From positions 4,216,001-4,280,000 of the forward strand of contig NC_064672.1 of assembly GCF_023278565.1 (NCBI RefSeq): a DNA stretch of 64,000 nucleotides. The letters run 5' to 3'. The stretch comes from Colletotrichum lupini (lineage: Eukaryota > Ascomycota > Sordariomycetes > Glomerellales > Glomerellaceae). Position numbers and translations under genes: made by a program. Shown one piece after another: positions 12,901 to 25,545 of this stretch (the first letter of the stretch is position 1; each line of letters opens with the position of its first letter). Under the pieces are notes generated by a model. It saw only the letters and a program-made list of their open reading frames with translations. It searched no databases and was not told the DNA's origin.

Positions 12901-14215
12901 TTGACGACATCGTACGCAGGTTGTCTTTCGATGAGAAGATCCCAAAAGGTGTGGCTGAAACCGTTAAGAAAAACGCAGTAAAGATCTCTCAAGATCTTCC
13001 CCCCTCACGCCATAATCTGCGTTTCCCCCATCTTGCCAATCTCGGGTGTCAAATCTCAAGATCAACCCCTCGTGATGCCGACAAAGCAAGTGACTCACTC
13101 AATAACCCCCTGAGGTCATGAACATGACAATTACGAACATCTATAGGGATCCGACCATCTTGCATCTTGTCTACACCCCTCCCCCTTCCCCATCCCCAAA
13201 ACTCCTCCGCACTCCGGGGCCGAGTCCGAAAGATTCCGTCCCCCGGTGGTGAGGAAGTGGACCATCGTGCGTCTTACCCGACTCTCCGCATCTCACCCGT
13301 AGGGCCGCAGGAAGTTAGGATATACCGTCATCGAGCCAAGGCATCGCAATCTATGCAGCTTGAACTCAAACCCCAGACTTTGCTGCTGCTGCTCCCTCCT
13401 CCTTCCAAGTTTCCCCGGAGCCTCGGTATGCCGCGTCTACAGCGCGTCACAGTCGTTCCTTGGCTTCCCGAAAAAGAGCGAAAAGGAACCGAACGTCACT
13501 GAACTCTACGTATACCGGCCGAAGAAAACATCCCGCGGCACAGCAATACCCCAAATCCCAACCTTCAAGATAAAACCGGAAAGTTGGTTCCTCGGCTTCC
13601 TCAAAGCCAAGGTAAGAACCTCCCGAGAAGCGGTAGCTAGTTCGAGGCCTTCAGCTACTCTCTCTATTCAACTCCCCCGCTGATCCAAACCCCCGGATCT
13701 CCGATCCATCCCGATCCTTCGTCAAACTCCATCCATCAAAGTGTCCGTAGTCAAAGAAAGAAACCTGCCTGTGCCTGTTCGTATTAGCGGCATCCGGTTC
13801 CTCCAAGCACCACCGAGCATATACTCCGTACGCAAACAGGGTCAAAGCCAAGCGCCTCCCCGCAAGGGTCCTTGTGAACCTTTTTGCCGCGGTCGGTGTC
13901 GGCGTCGGTGGTCGAAAGGCCGCCTGCTAAAGACAGCGAGTGCCGAGGCTCGTGGCTTTTCTGTTCGTGGGGAACCGACGCCACAATCGAGGCCGCCTGC
14001 TTGCTAAGCCACAGACAGACACCCCCCAGAAAAACCTTACCTAAGCCTCGGATACACTTACGGGGTAGACGCGTACGCCACAACACGCGCGCTCGCCCCG
14101 TATCCAAACACAGCTCACCCGAAACGGTCCAAAGACCCGAAGATTGCAATGGAGACACGCAATCCAGACAACGATCTCGGTAGAATTTACAGCCCTCTTT
14201 TCCCTTTCCCTGTGT

Positions 14216-14230
14216 CCCCCCCCCCCCCCC
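14216..14230 (+). repeat. C15 homopolymer
   Basis: Run of fifteen C following a CT-rich stretch. The length is likely to vary between isolates or between assemblies. Confidence 0.9.
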
Positions 14231-15447
14231 ATAGCAAAACACCCAAGAATAGAGATGACTTTTGGGTCTCCCTCCTCTGGAACCTCCCTCTGGCCCGGGT
14301 CCTTGGGAAATTCGTAATGCGCCGAACAGAGTCCCCAGGGCCTGGAACCAATATCTGGGGTGGAATCAAGTGAGGCTGTGTCTTTCGGACGGAGCAAACG
14401 GCATGACGGGGTCTGTGTCTTCCAACCAAATCCCTCTTGCCAAGTTGCCAGCAGCGCATATCCCAGGGCTTACAAGTTCCATACCCGCAAAAGATCAAGC
14501 GAATAGACCACCCGCCGGGAATTCTCAACGGGAATTGCTGCTTGGAACTCGAGACTTTGAATGATTACCTAAGGCAAAAGGTACTGACAGGGGTGCATCT
14601 CCCGACGGTTCCCGACCGTTTTTGCGAGGGCCTCCTGTTGTTATCCATATTGCCAGCCTAGGCTTTACAGTGCAGGGCAGTCACAAGCCGCAACACCGTC
14701 GGCTCTGCCTCCGTCTCTCCCCCAACCAGGCCGAGACCCCCCAACACACTTTTGGCTGGCGGGTTGGCACAATACCGGTACTGCTCGCAAAGTCCCGAAA
14801 AGCCAGCGAGACAATACGATATTAATGACGACACGATTTTTGTGGCTAGAACAACCTCAAGTCCACAACACACAACAAAACTCACAAAAGCAGAGAGAGA
14901 GAAAAAAACAGGGTAATCCTTCAGCCCCCGACCGACCGGTCAGCGCCATCCACTCTACCAGTCCCAGTTCCAGTTCCTCAGCTCCCACAATACTTCCCCA
15001 ATATTGATTCCAGACCCGCGGTTGGACTTTGTCAGCGACCGAATGCAAGTGAGGCAAGCAGCAAACCCTACAAGCCACACACACAGTCCAACCAGCGCGC
15101 GGCACTCCGTAGACACATCAACAACCGCTGAATCTAGGCAGGTCAGAGTGCCACATGCTTACGTTAGCTCGTAAAAAGTATGACCCTACGGTTGTGATTC
15201 TGCATGCCGGAACGGAATTTGCGGAATGACTCTGACATTTTTCCTGATTTCAAATGCTGTTACGCCTCGATGCACGAACGCACCTGTCATGAGCAAATGC
15301 ATCCTATAGCGACGAGAAGGCGATGCATGCCTGAGTCACAGGGTTACAAATCACTAGGAAGCGAATAGATGGATGTAGATATCTTGTAATGTAGAATAGA
15401 ATCAAATGTTGATGTCGCGCGTGGCGAAGGGTATCTCGTACTAAATA

Positions 15448-15463
15448 CTAACTAACTAACTAA
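15448..15463 (+). repeat. CTAA tetranucleotide microsatellite
   Basis: Four consecutive CTAA units in intergenic sequence, about 850 bases beyond the 3' end of the small gene at 16311-16772. Confidence 0.8.
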
Positions 15464-16310
15464 TGCGAAGCCTCGTTTGGGCAAAATGGTGTTCCTATGC
15501 TCAAGTCCCCGATGATGCGGATGCAAAGTCCTGTGAAAATGTGCTGTGATGCCATGCTGCCCCCAATAACCCAAAAGTCGATCCGTTGATCGATGTGAAA
15601 AAACAAACTCCATGCGACAAATACTAGCTGGGCTACCTCGGTGGGCCACAGCAAAGGGGGGTATCAACATGAAAAGACAATGAGAAAAAGCAGTAAACAG
15701 GGTGATGCAAGGCATGTGAAATGCCAGTGCCCAAATGATGAGTCCACGAGGACCAGGTATCGATTGCAACGTAACGAGGCAGCCGACCTGTAAGTCCTCT
15801 CACCTGCCACACCAGCCATTGCCGGGTGACTTGTTCGGTGGGCGGCCGATACCGCCGGGCGTGCGCGAGTGTGGCTGAGACACACTGCTGTAGGCTGGCC
15901 CCCCCCACGATCGGCCTTGCTTGTGCTCCCCCACACGTCGTTCCGAGTCGCCCCGTGCAGTGATGAGCAAGCCGGAAGCTGGATGATCGGTTGCAAGCTT
16001 GTGATGGAAATCAGGCCGCGTCGCACGCGAGGCCGAGGCCAAGGTGATTGAATTGCCAGAGGCGTGTTTGTGTTCGAAGACCAGAGACCTGGACCGTCGG
16101 AGCATATTGGATGTTCCAGGTCAGAGGCGGTCCTGATTCGGTCTTGTGCTGGCGCCATGCTGAAGAGGCTGCCGATATTATGGATTAGGGTTTGTCGAGA
16201 CTGAGGAGGTGTGCCGGCGAGCTAGAGTATGCTCGTCCGAACAATAGATGTTTGCGCATTGCCACATGCCAAGTAGTAGAGAGAGCTTGCAGCTTTATCG
16301 TGGAAAGCTC

Positions 16311-16772
16311 TCACTCGGCGATGGGAGTCATGGAGGCGAGCTTGTTCTTGGGGCTCTTCTTGGAGCTGCCGCGACGTTGCGACTTCTTTTGCTGGAGAGC
16401 TGCTTGGCGACGACGTTCCTTCTCGGCCATGACGCAACGAAGGGCCTCGCGCTGCATAGCCATGCGTTCGCGTTCCATCTGGAGAAGCTCAACCTCGGAG
16501 ATCTGGGGAGAGCGGGAGTTGGGCGATGAGAAGCTGCCGTGGCTGGAAACGCTGTGGGAGTCGTCCTCGAAATCCTGGGGGAAGAGGTCCTCGTCGGAAA
16601 GGTAAGAGGTGGCTCTGGACTCGCCGTCAAAGTCGGCGAGGGTATCGCGGCGCGGCCAAGAAGGGAAGGCGCACGACCGGTCGTGGGCGAGCATGTTGCT
16701 GGGAGAGATATCGATGGGGGCGGTCATGGAGACGGAGCCCATGGAGCTGTATGAACCGTATGAGCCGTACAT
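16311..16772 (-). CDS. small conserved-looking serine-rich protein, function unknown
   Basis: Single-exon frame of 153 residues starting at 16772; the upstream in-frame ATG at 16910 lies beyond the TATA-like element, so the later start, with GCAGCC before the ATG, is preferred. The N-terminus is rich in Tyr, Gly and Ser (MYGSYGSYSS). A middle block contains LAHDRSCAFPSWPRR and an acidic SDEDLFPQDFEDD stretch, followed by a serine run. Residues about 95-140 form a charged helix rich in Glu, Arg, Met and Gln (VELLQMERERMAMQ), and the tail is strongly basic, ending KLASMTPIAE. No catalytic domain, signal peptide or membrane segment is seen. I believe proteins of this layout are widespread in Pezizomycotina but know of no established function. 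The helix and basic tail would suit a protein that binds a partner or nucleic acid; this is inference. It is the only intact gene in 23.5 kb. Confidence 0.82.
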   Translation of the reverse strand: MYGSYGSYSSMGSVSMTAPIDISPSNMLAHDRSCAFPSWPRRDTLADFDGESRATSYLSDEDLFPQDFEDDSHSVSSHGSFSSPNSRSPQISEVELLQMERERMAMQREALRCVMAEKERRRQAALQQKKSQRRGSSKKSPKNKLASMTPIAE

Positions 16773-16895
16773 GGCTGCGATGTGTAGAGTGATGTTGAGT
16801 GTTGAAAGGTCTTGTTCGTATAAGACTTCAGAGTTGTGGATATTGTTGTTGATTATCACGATCAGGAAGAGTGTGGGAGAAGGTGGACACGGGAG

Positions 16896-16905
16896 ACTTA
16901 TAAGT
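16896..16905 (-). promoter_or_regulatory. palindromic TATA-box candidate
   Basis: ACTTATAAGT is a perfect 10-bp palindrome containing TATAAG, about 125 bases before the start codon of the gene at 16311-16772. Position and sequence fit a TATA box for that gene with a leader of roughly 90-100 nt. Confidence 0.55.
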
Positions 16906-16909
16906 CCCA

Positions 16910-17309
16910 AGGGGCGCGTCTGCCTTCCTCTGGTTTTCTGGGGGTGTGTCGGGGGGGCGTGTTGCGGGTGTTGGGGGTGTGTGAGAAAAGGGGGTGAGAG
17001 TCAACAGGAGGTGCAAGGTTGGGCAGAGCAACGTTCCGAGGAATTTCGGAGAGTGGACCTAGGCCTTTGGCAAGCCTAAAAGATGGGGGTAACTGCTTTC
17101 CCGGTATCCCGAGGGGGTGGGAAAACAAGGCAAGGGAGGCGGTGACGGAGATGGAAAGTCCAGGTCGGAAGGAAGGGGGGTGTAAATGTGAGTGCTGACA
17201 GCGCAGGGGGTGCGGTACCGGTAAAGGCCCCAGAAGGAAAGAGCTGAAGGTGTTGGGCTTGGGCGGAAAGCGGTTGCAGTTGTCGGCAAGGAGGGGGGTG
17301 AGCAAGGGG
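16910..17309 (-). promoter_or_regulatory. cluster of seven STRE-like AGGGG words upstream of the small gene
   Basis: AGGGG on the plus strand (CCCCT in the gene's sense) occurs at 16910, 16989, 17112, 17174, 17205, 17292 and 17305, seven copies in 400 bases. AGGGG is the stress-response element bound by Msn2/4-type zinc-finger regulators in yeast and their fungal relatives. Several copies sit in GGGGGTG, so part of the enrichment may be due to G-richness alone. Together with the nearby TATA element this looks like an inducible promoter. Confidence 0.45.
16940..16994 (+). other. G-quadruplex-prone G-tract cluster
   Basis: Five G-runs of 3-7 bases lie within 55 bases on the plus strand (the template strand of the gene at 16311-16772), with the spacing needed for a G-quadruplex. 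It is immediately upstream of the TATA-like palindrome. Confidence 0.45.
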
Positions 17310-20300
17310 GTGTATTCAAGGACGGTAAGATGAAATGGGAAAGAAGAAAGGACAAATGTCGGCGACAGGGCTGGCGGTCGCGCGGGAGGAAGACCGTATT
17401 CCCAATCCTTGGTACCCTTCAGGCTCAGGCTCAGGCTGGCTGGTCAATTACCTGCTTCTGGTGATTCAGAGCTGGACCGCGGGCCTGGGCTTGGTGACTA
17501 TTCTCGACGTGGCGTTGCCGAGGAGCTGCTGAGAGTGCTGCTGTCCGAACTATGGAGTCTCGTACCGGTATTCGTAGTCGTCGTCGGCACCGCGGTACGG
17601 AGTACAGTACAGCCAGTACAGCGGGATTGTATAGGTTCGGATAGAGAGGACGGTGGATGACAAGAACGGAATATTGGCAATCCTGCTTTTGGCCTCTTTC
17701 TCTCGGTGATGGCTTTTGTCCGTGTTTGTACTGCACCCGAGTAAGTCGGATGGGCTGGGTTGACTCTTGCCTGCAGCTGCGCGTATCTATCTGTGTATAC
17801 GAACGGGAGTGGCAGTGTGTGGGTGGTGTCTTTCGGCGTGGGCGGGAAGTGTTGCTGCTGATGGTGTTGTTGGTTATGATGACGCCGGCGCTGGCTTGCG
17901 ATGACGCTTGTTATTGCTGGTTGCTGATGGTTGTTTGGTGTACTTGGTGTTGCTTTTACCGCCACTGTATGGTCGAAACACCGAGATGACTCGAACACAG
18001 GCAGAAAGAGTCATGATATATACAACAATACCAGAGTACGGTGTTACATCATGTATAGAGTATCAGTATTGCTTCAATAGTACCTTTTCTGGCATTGTGT
18101 CAACTATCAAATGTGAGAAACATCATGGCGCAAACAAAGCTGAATCGCAATCGCCGCTCGAGTGTCGCGGGGAATGTTCCCATGGGGCAACGGGAATGGA
18201 GTTGCGAACGGACGGGCCTGGCTCCGTAGGCGCAAGCGGTCTCGAAGACTCCGACTGGTCCCCAGCCCAGCTGTGTCTACTAGTTATTCGTACTATAACT
18301 AAGTCTACCTACGGATACATACGATCGATACGCAAGGGAGTCGGAGACAGAGCCGGCGATTCCATTCCAGCTGCCATCCCCAATCCAGATATCATCAAAT
18401 TCAGAGTTTCTGACTCTGCATCGGGTCTATCCAGGCTGCTTTCCGTCTCTTGGTGCCTCGGTGTCTCGCATCCTTCAATTGTGATTGTCGACGGCCCCTG
18501 TCGGTGCGATTGTGCCGCTTGCCCACCCCCACGATGCAGCAGTGACAAACACGAGGCCGGCACCCCCTACTGTGATAGGTACTGAGGCCGACCTAGAACG
18601 GGAGGGAGAGACAACCGGCGGTATTGGCGATGATTGTGTGTGATGAGAGGCAGGGGTTTGAAGAGGAAGACTGGACGCCGAGCGACGATACGGAAGAGGC
18701 CCGCAGACCGCCGACGGGGAAGCGGCGGGAGATGTCTGCCTGTCTCACAGCGCACATCTTAGTAGGAGCATCGATTTGGCGATATCGACAGGCCAACAGC
18801 GGCAGAGCGGCAGCCAACCAGCCAAAAAGCAAAGAAGACGGAAAATGAATGAGCGGTGTTTGACCGCCTTGTCGGAAGGGGGTGAGGGTGTGAGTCTGTG
18901 TCGGGAATCATTGGTCGCGAGAAGAGGGCACTTGTCTACCTTACCTACACCGTAACAGGGGAAGAGTCATGATCCAGAAGTACCTCTGCACGCACATCGG
19001 GCAGCAAAGATACTTGCAAGGGACCAAGAGAGTTTTGCCAAAAGCTGGTAATCCGCGGGGGCCAGAACGGATGGGCAAAATGCAGGGCATGTTGAGAGCT
19101 GGAGCGTTGGAGTTCGGCTCTCAGGCCCTCTAGGCGGTTCGCTAGGGACTTGTCCCCGGTGCTATCAGCAGCAATCACTGCTAATCGCTACCCCATTCGA
19201 GGCCCGACAGCGGCATGAGGCGGGGGCCCTGGGGGGGCCTGTGGCCTGGGGCCAGCCGTTTGAACACCCCTCGCGGGCAGGCGTGCTGGGTCGCTGGCTG
19301 GGGATCGCCCTTTCCTTCTGTCTGGCCCTGTGTTCTGGCCGAGGGTCTTTTTCTGCCTGCCCTGTCCCGCGCTCTTTCTTCTTGCGTGCCCTTGCCCCCG
19401 CGGAAGGCAGTCTGGGCTGCCCCGGGCCTCGGGCGAGCCCAAAGAACTGGCACGGGCAGGAACCTGAAGAAAGCAGGTACCTTCCTCCACAGCAGAGGTT
19501 AGAACGGCAGGAAGGTACTTTCCTCCTGCCCAGACGGGCGAGACTCGAGAGAGACGGGAAGGAGAGACCTCGGTGCGCTCGGTGCTTCTCCGTCCAGACT
19601 TTTTGCGCCGTCTCAAACGGCGGGGGGAGGGCAGAAGGCATTTCTCTCGCTGCATCGGATTTACCCGTCACCCATCTGCCAATCTGGTCTCTCTACAGTT
19701 AGTTACTTAGGTTTTCAACTCAACACGCGCTACCGCCTCAACCTCTGATTGGACAACCCCCCTCAAATCGTCAATCGCTCGCTGAATCTCTACAACTTTG
19801 ACCGAGAATTCGAGTCACAGAAGCGGCCTATCGCATCCGTTTGATTTTGATATTGACATTTCCACTCGCCATCGATCGTTGTCGAGTGCCAGTCAGTTAC
19901 ACACATAGCATACACCCCCTTGGCTGCTTTTTCTGCTTCATTAACCGACTCATCGCATCAAGCAGAACATCTCACCCCCTCATTCTTGTTAGATTGTCGG
20001 GTCCCAGCTGCGAATGTGAATCTCCATGCGCCTCGATAGGCTGGAAGCCCCTCCTGGGGAAGCCAAGGATGAGGGGAAGAATCAAAGCAATGCCTAAATG
20101 AGCGCCCGCGATTGACTGAATGCATTCGGGGAACTACAGGAAGCACACCGACTTACCGCATGCTTTTTGACTTACAACGCCTCACCGCCGCCAGGGCCCT
20201 GCCACCTTTGATGCCGCCCAGCGATGGTGGACGTCCGATCTTGTTCTTGTTCCAGCGACGACAATACCTACCTAATTACGGCGTACCTTGCCCGGTAAGG

Positions 20301-21969
20301 TCCAGATGCTGCCAATACCAGATTGCATGCACCTCAGGTTGAGGCCTTGTACCTCCATCTGTACAACACCACAACGACAGCAAGCCACATCACCAACACC
20401 AACGCCAACAAATATCGGGAGCCAAGAGGACGAAACATTGAAACGAGATGTGCCAGCAAATCTGCCGTGGCTGCATCCAGCACATCCTCATCAATCCCAC
20501 CGCCTAGGTACCTCCCCTTCCCCAGGGCTGATGCTGATGGTTCTCTGGGCGCATCGCATCGCATTGCATCCGCGCCCATCCCGCTCCAGTGACAGACGAG
20601 AACGGCCACGACGGAAACTCGACTAGGAACTTCCGTATTGATCTTTTACCCAAACTTTACCAATTTGCCCGTACATGGCATGGACACCAAAAGAGAGACC
20701 AAAAAGCAAACTAGGGCCACCAGCCAGAACGGCCATTTCCGGACCCCCGGGCTCGCTCACGGCCGTTGTTTCTTTTCTTTCCAGGTTCCTGTCCATCACT
20801 TTTCACTTCCCGGCTGTCCAATTGCTTCTCGGCCGGCAAGCTGCTGCTTGGGGGGGCCCAATCCACTGGCCCGGTTCGAGATCCCCGGTCTCAGAAATTC
20901 CGTCAACTATCACCAACTGGCATCAGATCGTTTCTTTTCCGTCAATTTGGAAGAGTTTTTCTCATCTTTTCCTTGCACTGCTTGCAGTGCTTGCTGGGGG
21001 TCCTGGAAGTCTTGGGCTTCCCTCTCATTTCCGGCCCTGTTCCCTGTCGGCTTGTTGGGCTCGGTGCCTATTATCGCGACGGTTCGACCCCAGCTTTTTC
21101 GTCCACCCTTCCCGCTTGCCCAGCCTCTCCCGTCATGACCCTAGGCATCTCATCTTAAAAATATGGGAAAATTCCCACGAGGCGTACGGATACAGCTGCA
21201 AGCCTGCAAATCCCAGGTGCCCGGAGTCAGGTTGGAAGCCATGGCCATGTTGACGAGGTTGACGAGGTTGGCGGGCTGGCCAGGGCAGGGCGAGGCGAGG
21301 CGAAATGGAAAGAAGACATGGATCCTTCGTCATTTGCGGCGCTTCTTCTTTCATCCGCCAGGAGTCGGGGCTCAATTTCCAGAAACACACGGAGGCGCTT
21401 CCGTACATCATACAGAGTGTTGGCAGAGTTACAGATGTATCATCGTCTCATTCGGTAACACGCAAAGTGACAGTCAACACCCATCATCCCCGGCCGGCAA
21501 ACCAGTTCCATCTACTCCGTACGGATATAGACTAATTACAGAACACTCGATACTTACACCAAACTATCCACGGATACGAATCGTTGGTGTCTATACGGAC
21601 GTGACGGAGTACGGATACACCAAGTTACCAACAAGGTTGTGTGAGTTGGATGATTCAGAGCAATCACTCGCGGGAATGCAACTGGTCTAGATGGATGGCC
21701 CCCGGATGCGACGCCGCGATGCCCCGACGATGCGGTTGGTTGTCGATTGGAATTCCGTTGGATGCCCGAATTTCCTCCATTCCTCTCCAGACAACCACCG
21801 ACATCACCAACAAGCCCAAAGTCCCAACCCTGACCACCACCATCACCCATTCCAACAAGCGAGAAACCCCCCGAGCGAACGCGCAACACAACCCGGAACC
21901 GCAACCGCATCCGCATTCAAACGAAATGCGACGACAACCATCAACTTACGAATACACCCGTTCGTGGGT

Positions 21970-21999
21970 GGATGGCTGGCTGGATGGATGGATGGATGG
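21970..21999 (+). repeat. GGAT/GGCT tetranucleotide repeat
   Basis: About seven units of GGAT with GGCT variants in intergenic sequence; a simple microsatellite. Confidence 0.85.
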
Positions 22000-24900
22000 T
22001 GTGCCTTGCTCAGCTTGCTTCTGACTGTGCTGCCGCTGACTAGTAGCTACCATGCTCCCCCAACATCCAATGTTTCCGAACCGCAGAACTGACACCTAAG
22101 ACGTCCAACCTAATTCCTATTCCAGACGCAATACGACTCAAACAACGGGTATATTACACATGCACTCACACACACCAGGGAAGGCGGTGACAAGGCGCAT
22201 ACCGATAATTCAGACCGCCCTATCTCTACCGTGTACAGCACACCGAACAGGCTTACCGCCTGGTTATCGCTTCTGCTCCCTGCCTGTAAGATGCAACTTG
22301 CCTGCCTATTCAGAAAGCAACACACCGGCGACTTGCCATTCGTGCCTTTTTCAAATGCTCGTTACCGTCGCGAATCAATACGGCCGTGCTGACTGGGCTC
22401 TGGCTCAGCCCGCGGCGAATGGTTTCCCGGCCTGAGTCAGACTGGGGGTGGCGCATTCGTGATTCCATTCCATTTACAATGACCTTCGGATACGTATTGA
22501 AACTCAGTTTAAGTCTGTACACGGCGGTACCACCCACCTTTGTTTCCCCGGATCGTCCAAGCTGTAGTTGCGGCGGCGGTGGTGGTGGTGGTTTGTGGAG
22601 GGTGTGTATGTGTGTGTCGCCAGCCTTGGGATGAGAATAGTCAGGCCAAATCAACCCCTTTGTCAGTGACTCAGGGCCTGGGTTGTTGATTGATTGCTGA
22701 CCCGAGTGACCTCACCTAAGAATAGGGTACGGATGGGCAAGGAAAAGCCGTTACGTTGCGCAGCGGAGGAACCTGTGAGTTTGTGTTCCTCCGCTTCCAC
22801 ATCCCTCATTCTTGTTGGTCGCACAAACGAAGAAACGGCGAGATCGTATTGGGTCTCGAACGCGAGTTTGCGACGTGCGGGAGAGGAGAGGGGCCCCCTC
22901 CCCCGCGAATAAGCCATCTTCATCACCGTTTGCGTCGTCAGCATTCAGCAACGACAACGGATTTGTCGCAGCCCATTTTCGAATGAGATGGCAGAGGCGG
23001 CAACTCGCAATATGAGTGGTCCCCGCCATCAACGGCAGAGTCTCGTCCCGAATTCGGGGTTGTGCCACACCGCAGGGCATCCCGTTCCTGGACCTGCCAA
23101 TTGTGCCCTTGCCTTGGCTTTGTAAAAGGGCGGCGGGAATGTATCCCGCAGGCACGCAAGGGGGGGTGAGAGAGCGATAGATGCTAGATCAACCTTCAAG
23201 CACCAGCTGGGCAAGCATTTCCATATATCCGAGCATACAGCGAGCTAACACGCAGGGGAAACCCTCTTTGGCAATTCAGAAAGCTGAAGGCGGTCATGGC
23301 CCATGGACCTATCGAGACTGGCTGACAACTTAATTCCAAGACAGACAAGATGGACAGCGATCGTTCTGGACTTGGTCGCGGCAGGCAACATTCTTTAGAG
23401 TTTTGCATATTCCCTGCCCATCGATTGCCCTGATTTTCTATTTCGTCCAGTGTCTGGCAATGACTCCAACGAGTACCTTGTGAAACAAGCTCGACGACGA
23501 CAAATGCCACCGCAGCAGCAGTAGCAGCGGCAGCACATGCCTGACGGGCGAGCGGCGGCGCGGTTGCAATCGAGTCGCATCCGGTCCGTGCCAACTACGG
23601 GACTTACTCGACGATCAACACCCAGCGGTAGGTAGCCGAGGCGGTAGCACCAATAGGTCGAAAGGAAGAAGCAGAAAAGATCAGACTGAAACGGGATTAA
23701 ACCACGTACGGCTATGTTCCCCTTCGCAGTCAAGCTCTTTGGGGTAGCCACAGACGGTGTGGTTATCGACACCGACGCCACACCGAGCAAAGCACCGCAA
23801 ATCGCTTCCGCCTGCCACTTCTTTTTCCGCAGTCTCCCCTCAGGACACTTTCACAAGCTTGAGATGGCTGAGGGAGAGAAGCCGAATAGAACCCCGAAAA
23901 AAGGAAGCCATCACAAGCGTCTCCGTTCCCGCAAGGCCCGGCGTTGCATCTATTTGCAACAAGTGCACCGAGCACAACCACGCACCGGAACAGCCACCGC
24001 GGCATCGTCGACCTACCCAAAACCGCAACGCCCGACCCCAGACCGCGCGACGACACGACGCCAACGCCAAATAAAAACCCTTTAGCTATCTAGGTATCTA
24101 TCGAGCGGGTGTCGCGATTCATGGTGGTAGCGTTCACCCCCTGGACCAAACGCGCACCGAGCGACCGGAAGGATGCCCGCGGGGCTAGGTAGGGGGGGGA
24201 GGACCGGGTTACAGACACCAGAGAACCAGGAATTGAGATTGTCCGCCCTGGACGACCTTCTAGAAAGCCGCTAGACGGTTTTTTCCCCTCTTAGCCTCCT
24301 TCTTCTTCCTCCCCCTGCGACCGCGGAGGGTGTGTGTGTTTGGGTGTTGCTTATCCCGGTTCATCCCCCCCGTCCCCCGAAATTGGACCGGCTGCGGGTT
24401 GTGGGACCCGTAGAAGAGAAGAGCAGAAAGCGTGGTTTGCGTGGGTGTGTGGATACAGTTGCGGCAGGGGGTCCTGTTCCGGTCTAGCGGGTGATTGCGC
24501 GCTCTTCTCCCTGACGTGCTGCTGCTTTGAGCGTTTGGGTATTTGCGATTTGCAGTTTGCAGTTTTGCCCTGGGACTTTCCGGCTCTTGCTCGGTTGCTG
24601 CCGGATTAGTCTACCGGGTGGATGGAGGGAGGGCAACGGAAATGGTCATGCAGTGTGTGGAATGCATAACTTCCCCCTTCCCTCTCCCCCTGAGTTATGC
24701 TCCCGGAAACGGTGGCCGCGAAACGGTCAGACCGTTTTGGGATTGTGGGACTGCTCGCCCCGAGGCCTTGATACACCATTGAAGGATATCCCCATCGATC
24801 GGGGAAGTTTGTCAAAAAGGGATCTGCGTTCGGCGTTCCAGAGCCGTTGAGCCTTATTGCGGTTCCACCTCGTGGAGATGAAGATGGAGATGCCGCAACC

Positions 24901-25545
24901 GCCGGCCGAGAGATTGGGGGTGTTCCAGCTGACAAGAGCGTTGTTCATCTCTTGTTCGTCGCGTGCGTTGGAATCTTGGTGGTCTTACATCAGCCATTCT
25001 TACGCAGTATGCTTTGGGTGCAGGGCCTGTGGAGGTTCACCGGTCTCGTCGTACGGGCTGTCAGATCGTGGGGGATCATCGGGGTGAGCTTGACTGATCA
25101 GTGATAGGCTGAACGGTCTGACTGAGAGCAGAGCCGCTTATGAGAGCAGCTTACAGATGGCATGCTGAGTCAACTGCTTCTGGCTTGGGGCCGTTGGGTT
25201 ACTGGGAGATGCGGCTTTGCGGCGAGTGGAGAAGTAACGTGTCAGTGTTGTTGTCCTTTGAGTTGCGGTGAGCTTGAGCATTGGGACAGATATCACTGTT
25301 CGTATACCTGTTGCCGTGCTGTGTGACTTGGTTCTAAACAAAAGCGAGGCTTCTACAAGGCTTTGCGTGGTTAAGCGGCCTCCTGCAGAGGATCTCCTTT
25401 CTTGTGTGAGCATATTGGGTCACATATCGCAAGGTATGAGGTTTCTATATCTCAAGATAGACAGCCTAGTTGGATGAAAAGGCCACTGGCCTGCTTCGTG
25501 GAGACAAAGTCAACTCGTGAGGCTTATTGAGATTCATCCGGAACC

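Larger units (their letters stand above)
3763..16310. other. 12.5-kb gene-poor stretch, no convincing gene
   Basis: No reading frame here resembles a known protein or links through plausible introns to make one. The longest open frames overlap on both strands, are rich in Arg, Pro, Ser and Gly, and look like chance frames in GC-rich sequence. The stretch is not AT-rich, so it is not a typical RIP-mutated transposon block. It contains homopolymers (G11 at 5898-5908, G11 at 11766-11776, C15 at 14216-14230), a 21-bp near-palindrome at 6944-6964, a CTAA repeat at 15448-15463, and several pyrimidine-rich stretches that resemble mRNA leaders (for example 7430-7500). Untranslated RNAs cannot be excluded. 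Confidence 0.55.
16773..25545. other. 8.8-kb gene-poor stretch upstream of the small gene
   Basis: Apart from the promoter elements at 16.9-17.3 kb I find no gene. Open frames are short, overlap on both strands and show no family features. Noted contents: an AGGCTC tandem at about 17417-17436, copies of the TACTCCGTA/TACGGAGTA word (17594-17610, 21513-21527, 21604-21618), a GGAT/GGCT repeat at 21970-21999, and a long pyrimidine-rich stretch at about 20760-21130 resembling the leader of a plus-strand transcript. No coding region follows that leader-like stretch. Confidence 0.5.

Noticed and set aside
16773..16910. Start of the small serine-rich protein at 16910
   Set aside because: That ATG lies upstream of the TATA-like palindrome and adds a hydrophobic and Asn-rich segment that looks like translated leader.
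20675..21253. 192-codon open frame on the plus strand
   Set aside because: Arises from a pyrimidine-rich stretch (Ser, Leu, Phe, Pro) that also reads open in a second frame; more like an mRNA leader than a gene.
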